From Bacillota bacterium (GTDB taxonomy: Bacteria; Bacillota; Clostridia; Lachnospirales; Lachnospiraceae), in NCBI GenBank assembly GCA_023443225.1, contig JAEZVF010000105.1, positions 1-35,982 of the forward strand: 35,982 nt of DNA, read 5' to 3'. The notes under the pieces were generated by a model. The model worked only from the letters and a program-made list of their open reading frames with translations, was not told the DNA's origin and ran no database searches. Position numbers and translations under genes: made by a program. Shown one piece after another: positions 7,187 to 15,672 of the stretch (position 1 is the first letter of the stretch; the number at the start of each line of letters is the position of its first letter).

Positions 7187-8916
7187 TGGGAGAGATGGAT
7201 TTTATCAAACAACTAAATGAGCAGCAGAGGGCAGTATGTATTGAAGAAAAAAACATAGTTCTAAAAGCTTGCCCAGGGAGTGGTAAAACGAGAACATTAA
7301 CATATAAGTTAGCATATTTAGTGTGTAAATATGAAACATCAAAAAAATTAAACATAGCAATTACATATACAAATAGAGCAGCAGATGAAATAAAAGAACG
7401 TTTAGATAAATTAGAGATTCAAGATGAAAAAGTTTGGGCAGGAACTATTCATCAATTTTGTCTAGAGTATATAATACGCCCTTATTCTATGTATAGTGAT
7501 AGATTGAAAAAAGGATATCATATTATTGATGAGTACATAAAAGAACAATATCTTAGAGAAGTTGTGAATGAATTAGATTTGGATATTGGTTATAACAATC
7601 CCCTTGATTTCCCTGGTGTAAAACAAGCATATACAGCAAAATTGTTAAGTAATAAAGAAATTGATTTTCATGATATACTTCTTTTCTCCGCTGAATTGGT
7701 TAGTCAGAATGATTTTATATGTGATAATATTGGCGGAATAATAAGAACGATATTAGTTGATGAATATCAGGATACTAATGAATTACAATATAATATTATA
7801 AGTAAAATAGTATACCGGAATAAAAATATTATAGTAACCTTTGTTGGGGATACTGACCAAGCTATATATGGTGGACTAGGTGGAAAGGCCAAGTCTAGGC
7901 ATGAACTAGAATCGGAATTTGGAGTACCTTTTGTAGAAAGAAAATTAGATGGATGCTATAGAAGTACACAACGAATAGTTGATTATTATATGAAATATCA
8001 GCTTCAAGCTTCATCAATATTTGCTGTTTCAGATATCAAAGATGAAAGTGGAATTATAAGTTATAATAGGACAGTAGTGGATAGAGATTTGTTTAGTAGC
8101 ATTGCAGATATTGTAACACGCGAAATAAAGGAAGGCATTCCAGAAAGTGAAATATGTATCATTGCGCCGCAGTGGTGGTTGCTATTTCCGCTTAGTAAGC
8201 AAATGAAGACTCTTTTACCAAATGTGAAATTTGATGCTCCAGATATTACACCAATCAAGTATGACCCAATGAATGTTTTCTTTTTAATTTCAAGATTGGT
8301 TTTCACAGAAGCGGGTTCGAATATATGGATGCGAAAAAGAATTGCTAATGAAATAATAAGTTTTCTCGTGGAAGATTATAAAGTCCATTTACCTGGTAAT
8401 ATCGATAGTTTCAGAATTTTAAAGATTATTAATGAATCAAAGGATACAGATTTAGATGGCATAGTATGCTTACAAAATTCGGTACTTAAATTATTCAGAG
8501 CATTATCAGTGGATTTAAAAATAGAGATACAGCTTTCAAAAGCTTACGACGACTTCATTAATAAGATACATGATAGGGTCAGAAAACATCACTTATCTAC
8601 AGAAAGCGATTTATTCAAACAGTGCTTCAAAGAAAAAGAAGGTGTGGTTATAAATACTTTTCACGGTGTGAAAGGTGAAGAATATAATACAGTAATTGCT
8701 TTTGGGATATTAAATGGATATATTCCCCATTGGGACACTATATGTAATAAGCCGCATCAGTATAGAGAGGAAGAGACAAAAAAATTACTATATGTTGTTT
8801 GCTCCCGTGCCAAAAAGAAACTTTATCTTTTTTCTGAAAAAGGTAGAACAACAAAAAAAGGAAATGAACTTTTGCCAACAGATGAAATTATCCAAGTTAG
8901 TTTCGCTTATGATTAA
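7186..8916 (+). CDS. gajB: UvrD/PcrA-type superfamily 1 helicase, GajB-like
   Basis: An SF1A helicase-like protein of 576 residues. It has a Q-motif region LNEQQRAV, Walker A ACPGSGKT (28-35), DEYQDT (192-197), GDTDQAIYGG (about 221), CYRSTQRIV, INTFHGVKGEEY and YVVCSRAKKKLYL (about 535). In Gabija, GajB is the partner that binds GajA and senses DNA ends or drives nucleotide hydrolysis. The start may be GTG at 7186 (one-base overlap with the upstream stop) or ATG at 7195; neither has an ideal ribosome binding site, so coupling to gajA is likely. All helicase motifs are present. It is somewhat longer than typical GajB (about 490), fitting a divergent branch. Confidence 0.88.
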   Translation: MGEMDFIKQLNEQQRAVCIEEKNIVLKACPGSGKTRTLTYKLAYLVCKYETSKKLNIAITYTNRAADEIKERLDKLEIQDEKVWAGTIHQFCLEYIIRPYSMYSDRLKKGYHIIDEYIKEQYLREVVNELDLDIGYNNPLDFPGVKQAYTAKLLSNKEIDFHDILLFSAELVSQNDFICDNIGGIIRTILVDEYQDTNELQYNIISKIVYRNKNIIVTFVGDTDQAIYGGLGGKAKSRHELESEFGVPFVERKLDGCYRSTQRIVDYYMKYQLQASSIFAVSDIKDESGIISYNRTVVDRDLFSSIADIVTREIKEGIPESEICIIAPQWWLLFPLSKQMKTLLPNVKFDAPDITPIKYDPMNVFFLISRLVFTEAGSNIWMRKRIANEIISFLVEDYKVHLPGNIDSFRILKIINESKDTDLDGIVCLQNSVLKLFRALSVDLKIEIQLSKAYDDFINKIHDRVRKHHLSTESDLFKQCFKEKEGVVINTFHGVKGEEYNTVIAFGILNGYIPHWDTICNKPHQYREEETKKLLYVVCSRAKKKLYLFSEKGRTTKKGNELLPTDEIIQVSFAYD

Positions 8917-8956
8917 CATTGTAAGCGAGATATATTGATAGAAAAGGAGTTAACTT

Positions 8957-10213
8957 ATGAAAGACAATATTATTGATGAGAATCATGATAATTGCTATAT
9001 AAAACTAGCTTGTAAATTACTGACAGGGATTTCTGAAATATACTGGGGAAAAATGTATCAATACATAAAAGATAATCGAATCGACTTGGAGACAGTGAAT
9101 TGCTTTATTATTAATCCAGAAAAAATGGTCTTATATTTTAGTAAGAAATATCTTGCAATTGAATATGTGGGAAATCCAATGAAAAAAGAAATTGAAGAAG
9201 TTTCTAAAAGAGAAATCGTGATAAGGGATTATTCTAAGGATGCTTTTGATACAAGACAATTTATTAATAAAATAGTTGGATTTGACTTTGATTGTTCTAG
9301 CGGAATATCATTGCCCTTATTTACTGGAGTATATGAAGACCTTATTATACCAACCAACTCGGGTTTTGATAAATTGGCTGACTTAAGATGGAACTTTGCC
9401 GCACAAGATAGTGTTTTTGGTATGAATTTACAGGGTTTGGATATTGCTGATAACCAGTTTGTTAGGCTAATTAACTGTACTTTTTTTGATTGTAATGGTA
9501 GTGATTTAAAGACAAGAACTATAAAATGGATTGATTTTATTCCACTGCAATATAATGATACATTAGAAGGGGAGTATGACCAATTTCAAATTAATCTAAA
9601 TCCATACTATGATTATTGGATGCATGATATGCTTTATCAGTACTCAGTACCAGATGATTATAAATATGAAAAACTCCCAAAGATTAATAGATTTATAGAA
9701 GTATATGGTGATTCTAGAAATACTGAAACAGATATTACGTCATTTTTAGAGAAGAAAGAAAATTTGTTTATAATGAGTATGGCTTTTACCGGTATTAATG
9801 TTTTTGGACAAATCGAATGTGAATGGCAAAGTGAAAACAGAGATAATATTAGACCAGATTTCTTTGTGATAAGAGCAAATGGATATGCAGATATCGTCGA
9901 GTTTAAATTACCAAATATCAAAGGGAATACTGTTGTAGGCCGCTCAAACCGTGAACAATTCTCTTCTCAAATACATTCTTATATAGCGCAAACACGTGTG
10001 TATAAATATTATTTTGAGGACCCTAATAATAGAAAGTGGTTTGAAGAGAAGTATAAGTTCAAGGTTTATAATCCTAAACGATATTTGGTTATAGGCCGAA
10101 GATATGATTTTGAATCAGATGTATGGATGGAGATTAAAGCTGAATATGCGGACCTTGAAATAATTACATACGATGACTTAATAGATACAGTTGTAACGCA
10201 ATTTTATATGTAA
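8957..10213 (+). CDS. Shedu-type nuclease (SduA_C/DUF4263, PD-(D/E)XK)
   Basis: A 418-residue protein. Residues 1 to about 250 form an unrecognised N-terminal region. Residues about 258-405 match the Shedu SduA C-terminal nuclease: TDITSFLEKKENLF, then RPDF (R299-P300-D301), VEFK (E315-x-K317, the D/E-x-K part), a glutamine helix SSQIHSYIAQT (about 336-346) and a closing strand VIGRR. SduA is a single-gene phage defence nuclease that nicks DNA. Here it sits 40 bases after the helicase gene, with AAAGGAG before its ATG and no promoter or terminator between, so it is most simply the third gene of the operon. It could instead be an independent Shedu system placed next to Gabija. The N-terminal half may hold the sensor. 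Confidence 0.82.
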   Translation: MKDNIIDENHDNCYIKLACKLLTGISEIYWGKMYQYIKDNRIDLETVNCFIINPEKMVLYFSKKYLAIEYVGNPMKKEIEEVSKREIVIRDYSKDAFDTRQFINKIVGFDFDCSSGISLPLFTGVYEDLIIPTNSGFDKLADLRWNFAAQDSVFGMNLQGLDIADNQFVRLINCTFFDCNGSDLKTRTIKWIDFIPLQYNDTLEGEYDQFQINLNPYYDYWMHDMLYQYSVPDDYKYEKLPKINRFIEVYGDSRNTETDITSFLEKKENLFIMSMAFTGINVFGQIECEWQSENRDNIRPDFFVIRANGYADIVEFKLPNIKGNTVVGRSNREQFSSQIHSYIAQTRVYKYYFEDPNNRKWFEEKYKFKVYNPKRYLVIGRRYDFESDVWMEIKAEYADLEIITYDDLIDTVVTQFYM

Positions 10214-10289
10214 AGAAGATATAATAATATAGTTTAACTCTTAGATTTGAGATTGTTGTTGTAATAATTCATACTAAAGGATGGAAGTA

Positions 10290-10904
10290 ATGAATTTAAT
10301 TATCTTACTAGAAAAGCATGCAGAACTGTGGATAGTATGTGCTATTTGCCTTCTATTACGTATAGTATTAGAGTGCGAAGGGAGTTATGAATTACAATAT
10401 ATAACAAAAAAAACACTAAAAAGGATTGGTTTCCTCTTTATATTAATCATTGCATGGAGCACAATATATAAAACGGAGCCAAATGATAATATTGTTTTAG
10501 GATTATTCATATTTACCTATATCTATATATGCACCATATTAGCTGAAAAATGCGAAAAAACAGAAGGATATACAAGTAGTTTTTTGTTAATCGTAAATTG
10601 TTTGTTTATTACTTTTATGTCCTTTGTGCCATTGTTGGGGACCATAATTGGCTCCTTATGTATAATAGGAATCTCAATTTTAATATATAAACACTGGGAT
10701 GAGAAGAAATGTGATTTGGCAGAAAACTTAGCGTTATGTTTTGAAACTATAATTGTTTCAGTAATTTTACTATTTACTAAATTAGAGACGTCTATTTACT
10801 ATACCTTATTATTTCTGGTTTTTGAAGAAAGTGTTTTAGATGTACTAAATAAGGGAATACGTTATTTGGTAAAATTAATTTATAACGAGCAGGACGAAGA
10901 TTAA
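10290..10904 (+). CDS. Polytopic membrane protein of unknown function
   Basis: About 204 residues, with some six hydrophobic segments (around residues 10-25, 46-60, 68-83, 95-110, 115-130, 147-175 by eye) and a charged C-terminus ending NEQDED. No family recognised. The ATG at 10290 has AAGG/GGAAG upstream at better spacing than the ATG at 10281. It follows the Shedu-type gene by about 75 bases without an obvious terminator, so it may be co-transcribed. A membrane effector or holin-like role in the defence locus is possible but not shown by any motif. Confidence 0.65.
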   Translation: MNLIILLEKHAELWIVCAICLLLRIVLECEGSYELQYITKKTLKRIGFLFILIIAWSTIYKTEPNDNIVLGLFIFTYIYICTILAEKCEKTEGYTSSFLLIVNCLFITFMSFVPLLGTIIGSLCIIGISILIYKHWDEKKCDLAENLALCFETIIVSVILLFTKLETSIYYTLLFLVFEESVLDVLNKGIRYLVKLIYNEQDED

Positions 10905-11069
10905 GTTGATTTATACAGTAACTAGGTGCAACCAGTATCAGAGAATTTTCCGTTGCATAGATATTTTAATGGGAATGTATTGTACAATTTATATAGAAAC
11001 GGAAGGATCTCAATAAAACATAACAAGGTGGAAATTGTATAAATTCTGTAAAATGGAGGAAAAGAGAAT

Positions 11070-11819
11070 TTGAAAAGATTTTACTTAACTGTTTCTGGTG
11101 AGAAAAAAGAATTGTTCAAAGTTAATGAAATAAAGAATATAAACAATGATTCCTATCAAGACTTAAATATATCATTTTTAGGACAGGGGAAAATGTTAAT
11201 AGATAAAGCAAGTAATTCTTTTTTTAATCTTATGAATACGGATAATTATCAGGATTATATAAGTATAAGGGAATCTCATATTTCGGTACATTGCAATCCA
11301 AATAAAGAGTCAATAACTATAAAGAGAACCATAATGATAAATGGTAAAGAAGTGGTTACTATGGCTCAAGTTTCACCTGGAGTAAAAAGAGATAAATTGT
11401 TCGTACCGATTATATTTAGATTCTGTGGGGAAATGAGTTCAGATAATTTATTCTAAAAGGAGAATAACGAAGATGAATTTGTTGACTTAAATTCAGAATA
11501 TAATCCTCAATCAGACCAACTTAGATATATGATAATCATTAGTGATAAAGATATACACTTTAATTATGATAATGAATACCCCTCGAATATGTTAGAATAT
11601 ACTTTTAATAATTTCAACCTTACTATTATCTTCTCATATTTAAATTCTCCTTCGTTAAGGCAAACTGTCAATATGTTTTTCCACACAACCAAGGAAGATT
11701 ACGATATATTGAGAGGATATGAATGGTGGGAAATATATAACCTTTATACATATATAAATATGAGTTATTCGATGGAGTATTTAAATCATATAGAAGATAA
11801 GTCGGGTAAAATATCATAG
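11070..11819 (+). pseudogene. Unknown protein gene interrupted by one in-frame stop
   Basis: Two open stretches in the same frame, 11070-11453 (128 codons, TTG start, GGAGG 13 bases upstream) and 11457-11819, are separated only by TAA at 11454-11456. The reading continues as a protein-like sequence (DEFVDLNSEYNPQSDQLRY) for 24 codons before the next ATG at 11529. Joined, they give about 249 residues. No start codon in this frame lies between the TAA and 11529. AAGGAG (11457-11462) precedes an ATG at 11473 in another frame that stops after five codons, so a frameshift is the alternative explanation. No family recognised; a decayed gene is most likely. Confidence 0.6.
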
Positions 11820-11979
11820 AATAGAGATTGAAAATACGCATTTTATATGGGTTCTGGTAATAATCGGTAAATTAAATCTGATTAGCGTCTGGGAAGACAC
11901 GAGATTTGGATTTAATCAATAGCAGACTTATATAGTGTTATAATGTGCTGTTACATAATAAAAAATACGTAGGATGTAA

Positions 11980-12148
11980 TGTATGCAAATAGAATCGGAT
12001 ATCACAGAACCCTCCTTTCTATGCGGTTCTTAAAAATGTTAAATAGTTCAAACCTGGTTGTCGCCTTTATTAGAGAATCTCTAAATCTTTTAAATTAAGT
12101 GTTTAGAGATTGTGCTAACTCATTGGGACAACTATCGAGTGACCTGCT
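11980..12148. repeat. Mobile-element flank, copy 2, joined to the oriT-like block
   Basis: Matches 2990-3120 in three ordered blocks: ATCGGA-N12-CTCCTTTCT at 11994-12020, 12046-12066 identical at 20/21 bases to 3054-3074, and the TCTCTAAA/TTTAGAGA hairpin at 12078-12109. It then passes directly into 12115-12148, which matches the oriT-like block at 4569-4603. The ~1.4 kb with integrase and relaxase that separates these blocks in copy 1 is absent. Bases 11820-11979 hold an imperfect hairpin (ATTAAATC...GATTTAAT) and no gene. Confidence 0.68.
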
Positions 12149-12193
12149 AGTGGATGGAATCCCTTTCTTTTCAATATTGTAGGATGGGGTTTT

Positions 12194-12215
12194 GGTTCGA
12201 ATCCCGTCTCGTGCT
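12194..12215 (+). other. tRNA 3'-end-like fragment, possible attachment-site remnant
   Basis: GGTTCGAATCCCGTCTCGTG followed by CT resembles a tRNA T-loop (TTCGAAT) and 3' acceptor strand. Upstream sequence does not form a tRNA: no matching GCACGAG acceptor strand, and the T stem does not pair fully. Integrative elements often recreate a tRNA 3' end at their attachment site. Its place at the right edge of the island, directly before a terminator, fits such a scar. Confidence 0.45.
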
Positions 12216-12225
12216 TTAATTTTTC

Positions 12226-12265
12226 CCTAGAAGCTTGATTAACTCAAGGTTTCTAAGGATTTTTT
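12226..12265 (+). terminator. Hairpin terminator at the right edge of the island
   Basis: CTTGA (12234-12238) with TCAAG (12244-12248), extended by CTAGAA against TTCTA with a bulge, followed by TTTTTT. It resembles the terminator placed behind tRNA genes. From here to 12393 there is only a short open stretch (about 38 codons) that I cannot assign. Confidence 0.65.
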
Positions 12266-12393
12266 CGTGAATTACAGATTAAGTATCCATGAGTACGTCG
12301 ATTTATTCGTTCTGAAAAGAGCATTCACAATACGTTCGATTGTTTTTTACTTGCTACGGTTGTTGAGGATGAGGAACATAATCTTGATAAAGA

Positions 12394-13524
12394 TTAGTCC
12401 GCCAATTCAGTTTCTTTTTGCTTCACATCCTCAATCATAATATGTAAGCCTTTTTCTGGTTCTTCAAAGAGCGGACTATGAGCAGATTTCTGAAAAGTAT
12501 AGAATCCTTTGGATGGAGCAATTAATTGCTCGTAATATTCTTTCTGCAAGGAATAGCAGCATGTGTAGTCGTTTACTCCAGCAAGAAAATAGACTGGTAT
12601 CTGGATTTTAAGTATTTGGGTGAATGCATCAAAGTTCCATGCATCTTTTGCAACTTCAGAATTTTGGGCAAAAAGTTTACCTCGATAGATACTGAGTCGT
12701 TCCATTGGGGTGTATGCTTTACATTTTAGAGAAGGTATTAGGATATCCTGAATCACGGAATGCATATCTCTAGTTGTACCAATCCCTAATTCATGCATGG
12801 AGTTGTCACGGAGTAGAGAAGTACGGTACTGTAGGAATACTTCTTCGGATTCTTTGATGTCAGACTGTTCTAATGATTTGACTTTTTTCTTATTTCTAGT
12901 CTTTTTGTAATAATCCAACATATAGTCATAGGCTAGATATTCGGATTTATGTTGGTTACACATTTGCGAGATAGCGATATAGGCTTCATAAAACTCTGGG
13001 TACTGGTTTATTGTATTTAATGCAATATATGTACCAAAGGAGTGAGCCATCAGATAGACTTTCTCTTGCCCAAAACGGGAGCATAGATATCGTGTTACCT
13101 CAACCACATCCGTTATGTATTGATTCGTGCTAAGTGAACTTTTCTCTAATTTGGAATCGAAGGATAGGGAAGTACCACGGTACTCTAAATAGCAAACAAC
13201 AAATTCATCTGACAAATTGGTGGGGTATTCTTGTTCAAGAAAATATTCTGGTATTCCTGGTCCACCGCCTAAGAAAAGGAGAACAGGGTTGGAAACGTCT
13301 TTTCCTTCTAGAATCATTCCCAATGCGGTTCCATTCGTTTTTAAAAACACCTTTTCTGCGATGCTTCCCTCTATGACAGTACCATCTTCATTAAGAAACG
13401 GCTGGATTTCTCCTTTGCTTGGCGGCAATATAATCACACATAGAATTGCCAGGCAGATTACAATAATGACTAAAATCATCCACATATGTATTTTTCTCCT
13501 TTTCCGATAGAATTTATATTTCAT
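12394..13524 (-). CDS. Membrane-anchored alpha/beta hydrolase (proline-iminopeptidase-like)
   Basis: 376 residues. A basic N-terminus and one hydrophobic helix (about 13-34) would anchor it with the catalytic domain outside the membrane. The fold is marked by the oxyanion loop FLGGGPGIPEY (GGGPG 86-90), the nucleophile elbow AHSFG (S162), an acid in AGVNDYTC (about 319) and histidine in SAHSPLF (about 350). GGGPG resembles the HGGPG of proline iminopeptidases; the substrate is not predictable. The ATG is 17 bases after the end of the interrupted TetR gene on the same strand, so the two probably form an operon controlled from the dyad at 14133-14147. Confidence 0.85.
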   Translation of the reverse strand: MKYKFYRKRRKIHMWMILVIIVICLAILCVIILPPSKGEIQPFLNEDGTVIEGSIAEKVFLKTNGTALGMILEGKDVSNPVLLFLGGGPGIPEYFLEQEYPTNLSDEFVVCYLEYRGTSLSFDSKLEKSSLSTNQYITDVVEVTRYLCSRFGQEKVYLMAHSFGTYIALNTINQYPEFYEAYIAISQMCNQHKSEYLAYDYMLDYYKKTRNKKKVKSLEQSDIKESEEVFLQYRTSLLRDNSMHELGIGTTRDMHSVIQDILIPSLKCKAYTPMERLSIYRGKLFAQNSEVAKDAWNFDAFTQILKIQIPVYFLAGVNDYTCCYSLQKEYYEQLIAPSKGFYTFQKSAHSPLFEEPEKGLHIMIEDVKQKETELAD

Positions 13525-13540
13525 TATTTGATCCTATCTT

Positions 13541-14116
13541 TTATTCAATTAAGATTTGATTCAACACCTGTTCCCATTCGAAATCTATGACAACATTCTT
13601 CATTGCTATGATTGCTACAATACCGTGAACTTTAGCCCACATCGCAATTAGCCCGTTTAGAATTCTGCCATCCGAGTACCCTAGTACACGGTACACTTGA
13701 AACACCTGATTTCTATAGTACTGAAATGGTGGATAACTCTCTAGTTTCTCATTGGCGGATAAGTTAATCTATAGGTTCGAATGAAGAAATAGGAAGGCAT
13801 GGTACTCTGGATTGTTCATAAAGAATAGAACATAGGCTTTGCCCATTTGTAAAATTGATTCAGTTGGATTCGATTGTTCCGTGCATTCAGCAGCTTTTTG
13901 TAAGCAATTCATCAACTGTTGTGTCACATATTCTTGCATTGCGATTAACAAACTCTTTTTGTTAGCAAAATGTTTATATGGAGCAGCTTCACTGACACCA
14001 CAAAGAGACGCTAGCTTTCGCAAAGAAAGTTTATCTACTCCAACTTCTTGTACCATTTTGATTCCAACTTTAATTAATTCATTTCTAAGATTGGTGTGAT
14101 GATATGATTGTTTCAT
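13541..14116 (-). pseudogene. TetR-family regulator interrupted by an in-frame amber codon
   Basis: Residues 1-115 give a TetR N-terminus with helix-turn-helix LSLRKLASLCGVSEAAPYKH. A TAG at 13769-13771 stops it, but the same frame continues for about 75 further codons with a typical TetR C-terminal helix (MWAKVHGIVAI) to TAA at 13541-13543. The full length would be about 191 residues, normal for TetR. The continuation is well preserved, so the mutation is recent, or the codon is read through, or it is a sequencing error. The truncated form would keep the DNA-binding domain but lose the dimerisation and ligand part. Confidence 0.85.
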
Positions 14117-14132
14117 AGGTTCTCCTTAAAGT

Positions 14133-14147
14133 TAACGGTGTTAACAT
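14133..14147. promoter_or_regulatory. Palindromic operator for the TetR gene
   Basis: GTTAAC-GGT-GTTAAC, a perfect 6-bp inverted repeat 16 bases upstream of the tetR start codon. Position and symmetry fit autoregulation of the tetR-hydrolase operon. If the regulator is truncated, this operon would be expected to be derepressed. Confidence 0.7.
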
Positions 14148-14257
14148 ATAAAATAACAAGTAATGGAATACATGTCAATAATAAATGGATAATAATGAAA
14201 GGTAGAATGGATAAATATGAAAGTTGAACATCAAATTATATTATAATTTTATATACT

Positions 14258-14276
14258 TACCATATTAAACATGGTA
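14258..14276. promoter_or_regulatory. Inverted repeat upstream of the VOC gene
   Basis: TACCAT-N7-ATGGTA, 62 bases before the start codon at 14338, inside AT-rich sequence with several TATA-like boxes. It may be an operator; no particular regulator can be assigned. Confidence 0.4.
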
Positions 14277-14337
14277 TTATATCCTATATATTTACAATTG
14301 ATGGATGGCTATTAATGTCTATAAGGAGATGTAGAGG

Positions 14338-14730
14338 ATGAAACTGGGTGCAACACTATATATTAAGAATACAGTGGAAGCAGTGGAGTTTTACAAGGAA
14401 GCATTTGGAATGACCTTGGGACATAACGAGAAATTTCCAGATGGTACTTACATACATGCGGCGCTATATAAAGATGGTGAGGAAATATTTGCTGTAAGTG
14501 AATCACACAATGAGAGTTTTGTTGAAATGATGCTGAAATCGGATTTGAAACAATTGCGTCCAACCATGAGTTACGGCATAAATTTTAATAATGAGGATGA
14601 GGTTAAAAAAGCATATGAAATGTTGGCGGCTGAAGGAACTGTATTGTTTCCCTTAGGTCCTTTGCCGTGGAGCGCATGTGCCGCTGATGTGGTGGATAAA
14701 TATGGTGTATATTGGTACCTGACAGTTTGA
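14338..14730 (+). CDS. VOC-superfamily protein, PhnB/glyoxalase-like
   Basis: 130 residues with the PhnB-type arrangement: LYIKNTVEAVEFYKEAFG at the N-terminus, an FPDGTYIHAAL strand, DEVKKAYEMLAAEGT and a C-terminal strand DKYGVYWYL. Members act as metal-dependent dioxygenase, isomerase or resistance-type folds; substrates are mostly unknown. The start ATG has AAGGAG upstream (14322-14327, plus GAGG nearer). It is a single-gene unit followed by a long hairpin. Confidence 0.82.
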   Translation: MKLGATLYIKNTVEAVEFYKEAFGMTLGHNEKFPDGTYIHAALYKDGEEIFAVSESHNESFVEMMLKSDLKQLRPTMSYGINFNNEDEVKKAYEMLAAEGTVLFPLGPLPWSACAADVVDKYGVYWYLTV

Positions 14731-14764
14731 CCATAGAATGAGTAGTAATCGGACAATTGGGGTA

Positions 14765-14804
14765 ACGCGTCGCATTCTAACCTTTAAGATAGAATGCGAC
14801 GCGT
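14765..14804. terminator. 15-bp perfect hairpin between convergent genes
   Basis: A 15-base arm (14765-14779, starting ACGCGTCGC) pairs perfectly with 14790-14804 around a 10-base loop. There is no U-tract on either strand. It lies between convergent genes and is far richer in G+C than its surroundings. A factor-dependent terminator or an RNA-stabilising stem are both possible. Confidence 0.6.
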
Positions 14805-14870
14805 CCCTGGTTTTGCTTATTTATAATAGTATATAATTTAGTATTTCATTTGATATGGTTTTAATCCCGC

Positions 14871-15635
14871 TTAATTTCCGTATTGCTCATACACATAAGG
14901 CAAAATCACCCATGTAACATCATCAGCAGTAATGATATTTGTGTGGATTTCAGGTTTTAGCCCTTGATATAAATGATGTGCCTTATCGCAAGGATTCTTA
15001 TGGCAATCCTGACATTTATTAACACCATTTTTCGCCGCGCATTTCAAAGAATCACAGTTAAAACCTTTATCTAATCCTCCTGTATGACAGCCATCACAAA
15101 ACTCCATATCGTCGCCCCAATACCCTCCATCTCCTGCACCCCCTGCATATACACGTATCAACCGTTCCTTCAACTCCGCCCGGAACTCTTCGCTGATTGT
15201 ACCGACGTTATAATGCACACACAAATCGCAACGGTGTCCGCAACTTGCATAGACCGCCTGCTCTTTCGGAAACGGCTTTCGGTTAGGTTTTTTCTTAATC
15301 AAAACAAGTTGCTTGACAGCTTCAAGCGTATGTAAATCAGCAACGGGAATAAACATCCATTTACCGTCATGATATGTTTTGCTGTTATCGTAAATTTCCT
15401 GTATAATCTGTGGAAATTCATTGCGACGCGCCTCAAATAATTCACGTTCTACTTTTCCAAAAATAACGAGAAAATCATAACGGTCTTCGCGTATGTAGAT
15501 CGTCAGCACCGTTTTCCCGCCTTTGCGGAATTTCAGTTCATCTTTGCCATTGCCTACTTCATCCAAAACATACTTTCCTCGCATAAAGCGCATGGTTTCC
15601 TCGCTGATTTTTTGTAGATCTGCTTTTTCGCTCAT
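14871..15635 (-). CDS. DUF3788-DUF3795 two-domain protein with cysteine-rich zinc-binding part
   Basis: 254 residues. The N-terminal half (about 1-125) has the DUF3788 look (FRKGGKTVLTIYIRED, DFLVIFGK, DGKWMFIPV). The C-terminal half (from about 131) is the cysteine-rich DUF3795 type (CGHRCDLCVHY, CDGC, CAAKNGVNKCQDCHKNPC), likely binding zinc or a metal cluster. Function is not established. AGGGGG precedes the ATG. It is the last gene of a minus-strand row behind the MerR regulator and the Fpg-like protein, suggesting co-regulation. The codons look richer in G+C than those of neighbours, which hints at a different origin. Confidence 0.8.
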   Translation of the reverse strand: MSEKADLQKISEETMRFMRGKYVLDEVGNGKDELKFRKGGKTVLTIYIREDRYDFLVIFGKVERELFEARRNEFPQIIQEIYDNSKTYHDGKWMFIPVADLHTLEAVKQLVLIKKKPNRKPFPKEQAVYASCGHRCDLCVHYNVGTISEEFRAELKERLIRVYAGGAGDGGYWGDDMEFCDGCHTGGLDKGFNCDSLKCAAKNGVNKCQDCHKNPCDKAHHLYQGLKPEIHTNIITADDVTWVILPYVYEQYGN

Positions 15636-15672
15636 GGTTGCATCCCCCTATCAGCCCATTATGTACATCCTT

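Noticed and set aside
12180..12216. Complete tRNA gene
   Set aside because: Only the T-loop and 3' strand are visible. No D-arm, anticodon arm or matching 5' acceptor strand is present.
13134..13510. Plus-strand open frames inside the hydrolase gene
   Set aside because: Antisense shadows of a well-supported minus-strand gene with a full catalytic triad.
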